Below, one piece after another: positions 38,952-42,879 of a DNA stretch of 42,879 nt. How positions within the stretch are numbered: the stretch's first letter is position 1; each line of letters begins with the position of its first letter. Under the pieces are notes generated by a model. That model saw only the letters and a program-made list of their open reading frames with translations. It did not search any database and was not told the DNA's origin. Source of the DNA: CAYJBH01 sp964370765 (GTDB taxonomy: Bacteria > Bacillota > Clostridia > Oscillospirales > Ruminococcaceae); assembly GCA_964370765.1 (NCBI GenBank), contig CAYJKW010000014.1, positions 1-42,879 of the forward strand, given 5' to 3'. Both the position numbers and the translations under genes were made by a program.

Positions 38952-40079
38952 TCACTTTATCAGTCGTTTAGTTGCCTCCATAATGCCCTCAGCCGCCCTA
39001 ATACAGTCCTGTTCGGTTATACCGGCCGAAAAGCTGATGCGAAGTGCGGAATCTATTCTATCGGTAGGCAAAGACATTGCAACCAGTGTTCTGCTTCTGC
39101 CACCCTTGCTACAGGATGAACCGGATGATAGTAGTATCCCCATGTCATCTAATGCACGCTGCAAAACAGGACTTTTTTCACCGGTTATAGAGATATTTAC
39201 TATGTAGGGGGAGCAATCATCAGGGCTGTTAACTACAAATTTTTGCGAATCAAGTTTATTCAAAAAAACATCCTTAATGTTGGTAACATATTTATGACGC
39301 TGCAAAATGGTTTTAGACATCTGTTCAGCTATATTACCGAGTGCAGCAATAAATGCTATGTTGGGTGTGCCAGAACGAATTCCACCCTCCTGGCCGCCGC
39401 CGTTTGATGCAGGTTCATAGTTTACACCCTCTCGTAAATAAAGGGCGCCTACGCCTTTTGGGGCGCCAAACTTATGACCGGATAGCGAGTAACCGTCAAT
39501 ATTGTTGCCTGATAGATTGGTGAGTATCTTAAAACATCCCTGAATCCCATCACAAAAAATTGCTGTGCGGCTATTTTTTTGCTTTATTCGGCCTGCAATT
39601 GCTGCGATATCAAATATGGATCCGGTTTCATTATTTACCTGCATTACCGTGACCAATGCTGTTTTGCTGTCAACTGCATCTAAGACTGCCTGTGGATCGA
39701 TAACGCCTTTTGATGACGGCATTATACGTCGAACTTCAAAACCAAAAAGCTGTGATAGGTGCTCTATACATCGCCATACCGATGGGTGTTCGTAGCCGGA
39801 CATTACTATATTGTTACTCCATCCTCGGCGTGCATAGTATAGTCCCGAAAGCCCAATGTTATTAGACTCGGTGCCGCCCGATGTAAAAAATATACGCCCG
39901 GGTTTAACCGAAAGTGCTATCCCAAGCTGCCGTCTAGCTGTATCGATAATATCTTCACTTTCCATGCCGAGTTTATATACCGCCGATGGATTTGCGTAAT
40001 GTTGTGTTAGTATTGTAGATACAAGCTGTGCAGTTTCAGCAGATACCGGTGTAGTAGCAGCATTATCAAGATAAATCAT
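38952..40079 (-). CDS. Cysteine desulfurase, NifS/IscS family
   Basis: PLP enzyme that releases sulfur from cysteine as enzyme-bound persulfide for Fe-S clusters and thiolation, 375 aa. MIYLDNAATTPV at the start, TESNNIGL, the PLP lysine in SLSGHKFGAPKGVGALY, and the active cysteine loop SSGSSCSKGGRSRTL are visible. I chose ATG 40079 (TTTGGAG 4 nt upstream); the longer frame from 40247 runs across the divergent promoter. No iscU or thiI is adjacent. Divergent from prmA. Confidence 0.94.
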   Translation of the reverse strand: MIYLDNAATTPVSAETAQLVSTILTQHYANPSAVYKLGMESEDIIDTARRQLGIALSVKPGRIFFTSGGTESNNIGLSGLYYARRGWSNNIVMSGYEHPSVWRCIEHLSQLFGFEVRRIMPSSKGVIDPQAVLDAVDSKTALVTVMQVNNETGSIFDIAAIAGRIKQKNSRTAIFCDGIQGCFKILTNLSGNNIDGYSLSGHKFGAPKGVGALYLREGVNYEPASNGGGQEGGIRSGTPNIAFIAALGNIAEQMSKTILQRHKYVTNIKDVFLNKLDSQKFVVNSPDDCSPYIVNISITGEKSPVLQRALDDMGILLSSGSSCSKGGRSRTLVAMSLPTDRIDSALRISFSAGITEQDCIRAAEGIMEATKRLIK

Positions 40080-40125
40080 AAAACTCCAAAACATAAAAAT
40101 ATATATGCAAACATGTCTGCATGGG

Positions 40126-40162
40126 TAAGTATAGCATAAAAATAAAAATTGTGCTATACTTA
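40126..40162. promoter_or_regulatory. Mirror-image divergent promoters for nifS-like gene and prmA
   Basis: TAAGTATAGCA (40126-40136) and TGCTATACTTA (40152-40162) form a perfect 11-bp inverted repeat, 15-nt spacer. Each arm read outward is an extended -10 (TGC-TATACT), one toward the cysteine desulfurase and one toward prmA. Same geometry as at 7238-7270. The two promoters overlap, so they should exclude each other. Confidence 0.6.
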
Positions 40163-40180
40163 ATAAAAAAAGGGGGAGAT

Positions 40181-41083
40181 ATGGAATACAGAGAATGGAA
40201 ATTTGTGCTATCGCCATCCGATGCCGAGATAGCTGAGGGCATAGCATTGCTATATACCGGGGGGATATATATAGAAGATTATGCCGATATTGAGCAGCAG
40301 GTACCGGTTATTGCACACTGCGACCTGATAGAGCAGGAGCTTTTAGAGAGGAACCGTGACGAAATTATTATGCACTGCTATACACCGGCAGGCGAGGATA
40401 CGGGGATGGAGAGCTTGCAGCTTCACCTAGATGACATGGGGATTAGCTACAGACTTTTAATGGATGTTGTTGCGGAGGAGGATTTTGCTAACAGCTGGAA
40501 GCAACATTATCATCCACTATTCATCGGGCCATTTGCAGTTGTGCCGGAATGGGAGAATATCGAAACCGATAAGATAAAGATAAGGTTAGATCCGGGAATG
40601 GCTTTTGGACATGGTGGGCATGAGACCACATCGCTTTGTCTTGAACTTTTGGCAGAAAAGGTGAAAAAAGGGGATAGGGTTTTAGATGTTGGTTGTGGAA
40701 GCGGAATTTTAGGCATTGCCGCAGTAAAGCTAGGGGCGGAAGAGGTAGTGGCGGTCGACATTGATAGTGTAGCGGTTGAGGTAGCTAAAAGTAATGCAGT
40801 ATTAAATGATGTATCAAAAAGTATTAGCATAATCTGTGCAAATCTTGCCGATTCGGTACAGGGCAGCTTTGATGTCGTGTGCGCTAATATAGTCGCATCT
40901 GCTATTATAGCACTCTCTGATGATATTGTCCCTTTGCTTTCTGCGCAGGGGGTATTTATATCCAGCGGGATAATTGAGGAGAGAGCCGACGAGGTCGCTG
41001 CTGCCCTTACCAGGTGTGGGCTAACGATAAAGCAGACCGATTGTAAGAATGGATGGGTCGCATTTACCGCCTGTAAAGGATAA
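40181..41083 (+). CDS. prmA: Ribosomal protein L11 methyltransferase
   Basis: SAM-dependent enzyme that trimethylates ribosomal protein L11, 300 aa. The N-terminal L11-binding domain (MEYREWKFVLSPSDAEIAEG) is followed by the catalytic domain with RLDPGMAFGHGGHETTSLCL (about 142-161; GHGGH for the usual GTGxH), VLDVGCGSGILGIAAVKLGA and the catalytic-loop NIVAS (NPP-like position). ATG 40181 follows AGGGGGAG; the longer frame from 40121 overlaps the promoter. A bidirectional terminator separates it from convergent uvrC. In many Firmicutes it sits beside rsmE, which is not here. Confidence 0.94.
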   Translation: MEYREWKFVLSPSDAEIAEGIALLYTGGIYIEDYADIEQQVPVIAHCDLIEQELLERNRDEIIMHCYTPAGEDTGMESLQLHLDDMGISYRLLMDVVAEEDFANSWKQHYHPLFIGPFAVVPEWENIETDKIKIRLDPGMAFGHGGHETTSLCLELLAEKVKKGDRVLDVGCGSGILGIAAVKLGAEEVVAVDIDSVAVEVAKSNAVLNDVSKSISIICANLADSVQGSFDVVCANIVASAIIALSDDIVPLLSAQGVFISSGIIEERADEVAAALTRCGLTIKQTDCKNGWVAFTACKG

Positions 41084-41094
41084 GTATAGCCAAG

Positions 41095-41152
41095 AAAAAA
41101 CAATCACCCTCGACATGTCCTATGTGACATAGTATGAGGGTGATTGTTTTTA
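41095..41152. terminator. Bidirectional terminator between prmA and uvrC
   Basis: 41097-41111 pairs perfectly with 41136-41150 (15 bp). The apex holds a second small stem. A run of A precedes and a run of T follows, so it can end transcripts from both sides; it overlaps the last codon of uvrC. Confidence 0.85.
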
Positions 41153-42879
41153 TGATTTATCGCCTTTGTCTTTTTTAAAATGTGCTACAATGTTTTGTGC
41201 TGTCTTTTGGTTTATTCCTGCCGATATAAGCTCAGCTTCTGTAGCATTTTTAATCTTAGAAATAGTTTTGAATTTTGAAAATAATTTTTTCTGGGTCACA
41301 GTACCCACTCCGGCTATACCTACAAGGTTGCTTGCATAGCTCTTTGTCTTGGCTCGCTTTCTTTCGTAGGAGATTGCAAATCGGTGTGTCTCATCTTGAA
41401 TTTGGGTAATAAAAGCAAACAGTTCTTTGTGTGGAGATAATGCAATTTCACCCTGTTCACAGATTAGCCCGCGGGTACGATGTCGGTTGTCCTTGACCAT
41501 ACCAAAGAAAGGCACGTTCTCAAAATCAGTTCCAATTGAGGCCTTTCTTGCCGCTGAAAGTTGCCCAAGACCACCATCAAGTAGCACAAGATCAGGTAGT
41601 TTGGAAAACTCCTCGTCTGTTTTTCGGATATAGTTATCTATACGGCGTGTTACAACCTCGTTAATAGATGCATAATCATCCGTACCTGTAACGGTCTTCA
41701 TTGCAAACCTTCTATACGCAGATTTATATGGTTTTGCATCCTGAAAAACAACCATGCCGGAAACAGAACTTCCCTCGCCCCAGTTGCTAATGTCAAATGC
41801 TTCGATACGCTGTGGTGCAGCCGGTAAAGACATTAGTTTGGCAAGGTTGTCCAGCAATCGCTCTAGCCTTCCGGTGCGGCCTGCATCTCTTGTTAGTCGT
41901 TCAGAAGCATTGATTCTTGCCATCTCTATCAGAGATTTCAGCTCTCCTTTTTGTGGAACTACCATCTCAACATTAGTTCCTTTAATATCGCATATTAACT
42001 GCTTAATTAGCTCAAAATCTTCAAACGATTCATCTATTGCAATACGTTTAGGAATAGGTAGCTCGCCACCGTAATATTGCAACAAAAATTCTTCACGCAG
42101 TGTAGAGGGATCGGGGTCCTCAAACACAAATTCTTTTTTGTCGTACAGACGCCCACCTCTAAAGCGCAGCACTGCGACTGCAGCGCGATTTGAATAAAAT
42201 ACTACCGATATAATATCCTGCTCCTGCTTGCCGGACAGTGTAACACGTTGCCCTTTGTTCATACGGCGTATAGAATCTATCTGGTTACGAATTTCAGCAG
42301 CATTCTCAAACCTAAGTGCCTCAGCCTCCTGTAGCATCTTTGATTCTAATATAGACAGTAGCTCCTTTTGTCCCTTTGTAACAAGTGTTACAGCTCTATC
42401 TAAAAGATCCTGATATGATTGTTTTGAAATTGTGCCGGTGCAAAGACCAATACATCGCCCTATGTGGTGGTTAAGGCAGGGGCGGGCCTTTCTAAAATCT
42501 CTTGGGAACACTCTGCTACATATAGGTAGCCTAAATGCGGTATTAGCTGTTTCGGCCATCTCTTTAACCGCGAACGAGCTAGTATAAGGCCCTATATATC
42601 GTGAACCGTCATTCTCTTTTTGTAATACTGCCTGAATACGTGGATATTCTTCGTCAGTAATTCTTATATAGCTATAACCCTTATCATCCTTTAGTAAAAT
42701 GTTGTATTTAGGACTGTGTAGCTTAATTTGGCTACATTCAAGCACTAAAGCTTCAAACTCACTGGTCGTAACTATAGTATCAAAGTCTACTACAGCGGCA
42801 ACCATTTTTTGAACTTTAGGTGGTTTTGCTCCTTCGCTAAAATATTGTGATACTCTTTTTTGCAGTTGTTTTGCTTTTC
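41150..42879 (-). CDS. uvrC: Excinuclease ABC subunit C, N-terminus cut by window edge
   Basis: Makes the two incisions in UvrABC nucleotide excision repair. The open frame continues past ATG 42805 to the window edge (about 25 more codons ending ...EGAKPPKVQK just before it), so the true start is outside; about 576 codons are visible of an expected ~600. Present: the end of the GIY-YIG nuclease, including NILLKDDKGY and YIGPYTS; the four-cysteine segment around RVFPRDFRKARPCLNHHIGRC; the UVR helix (LRFENAAEIRNQIDSI); the RNase H-like C-nuclease with FDISNWGEGSSVSGMVVF and LVLLDGGLGQLSAA; and a final helix-hairpin-helix pair (LVGIAGVGTVTQKKL). All catalytic regions appear intact. Confidence 0.96.
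   Translation of the reverse strand, partial: KAKQLQKRVSQYFSEGAKPPKVQKMVAAVVDFDTIVTTSEFEALVLECSQIKLHSPKYNILLKDDKGYSYIRITDEEYPRIQAVLQKENDGSRYIGPYTSSFAVKEMAETANTAFRLPICSRVFPRDFRKARPCLNHHIGRCIGLCTGTISKQSYQDLLDRAVTLVTKGQKELLSILESKMLQEAEALRFENAAEIRNQIDSIRRMNKGQRVTLSGKQEQDIISVVFYSNRAAVAVLRFRGGRLYDKKEFVFEDPDPSTLREEFLLQYYGGELPIPKRIAIDESFEDFELIKQLICDIKGTNVEMVVPQKGELKSLIEMARINASERLTRDAGRTGRLERLLDNLAKLMSLPAAPQRIEAFDISNWGEGSSVSGMVVFQDAKPYKSAYRRFAMKTVTGTDDYASINEVVTRRIDNYIRKTDEEFSKLPDLVLLDGGLGQLSAARKASIGTDFENVPFFGMVKDNRHRTRGLICEQGEIALSPHKELFAFITQIQDETHRFAISYERKRAKTKSYASNLVGIAGVGTVTQKKLFSKFKTISKIKNATEAELISAGINQKTAQNIVAHFKKDKGDKS

Noticed and set aside
40080..40247. 56-residue N-terminal extension of the cysteine desulfurase
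   Set aside because: It would cross the divergent promoter region, is AT-driven hydrophobic sequence, and the family begins at MIYLDNAATTP.

Overview
This 42.9 kb window is an ordinary stretch of chromosome from a low-to-moderate GC, Gram-positive, anaerobic spore-former, most likely a gut-type clostridium (the order Oscillospirales is my inference, not proven). Evidence for spore formation is direct: both dipicolinate synthase subunits (dpaA, dpaB), SpoIIQ and SpoIID of the engulfment machinery, a Spo0A-type regulator and a SpoVB-type flippase. A GTP-dependent PEP carboxykinase, an iron-type alcohol dehydrogenase and the gamma/beta subunits of a sodium-pumping decarboxylase fit fermentative metabolism. 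There is no prophage, transposase, CRISPR array or rRNA operon. Starts are mostly ATG after strong GGAGG-type sites, with some TTG and GTG.

Layout. 1-6 kb: 5' part of pckG (runs off the left edge), alcohol dehydrogenase, a PilZ c-di-GMP receptor and a large YfhO membrane protein. 5.7-11.2 kb: housekeeping genes yfbR, dusB, polA, rimI and tsaD. 11.3-13.8 kb: decarboxylase gamma and beta subunits and a membrane-anchored unknown. 13.8-16.6 kb: dpaAB, then a roughly 970-nt stretch without genes that starts with a near-perfect sigma-A promoter, contains many nested hairpins and ends in an intrinsic terminator; I read this as a large structured non-coding RNA. 17.0-24.0 kb: rlmB, a degenerate P-type-ATPase-like membrane protein, spoIIQ (ribosome-binding site inside a 16-bp hairpin), a GHL10 glycosidase-like protein and spoIID. 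24-30.4 kb: nucleotide salvage (dCMP and cytidine deaminases), rsmA, a DM13 lipoprotein, and an M20 peptidase encoded with two multi-spanning membrane proteins. 30.4-34.5 kb: a gene-poor anomalous patch, tRNA-Arg(TCT), and the conserved spoVB-mazG-hup-rqcP block. 34.5-42.9 kb: a uridine-kinase-family protein, galE, spo0A, a DUF2156 protein, a 44-aa possible peptide precursor, a NifS-type cysteine desulfurase, prmA and most of uvrC (runs off the right edge).

How things fit together. The sporulation genes cover several stages: initiation (spo0A), engulfment (spoIIQ, spoIID), cortex or wall precursor flipping (spoVB) and core dehydration (dpaAB). The items most worth following up are the long structured RNA between dpaA and rlmB, the P-type ATPase homologue that has lost every catalytic motif and sits directly upstream of spoIIQ, the Spo0A homologue whose receiver domain lacks the metal-binding acidic pair, the hairpin masking the spoIIQ ribosome-binding site, and a repeated mirror-image divergent promoter layout at dusB/polA and nifS/prmA.
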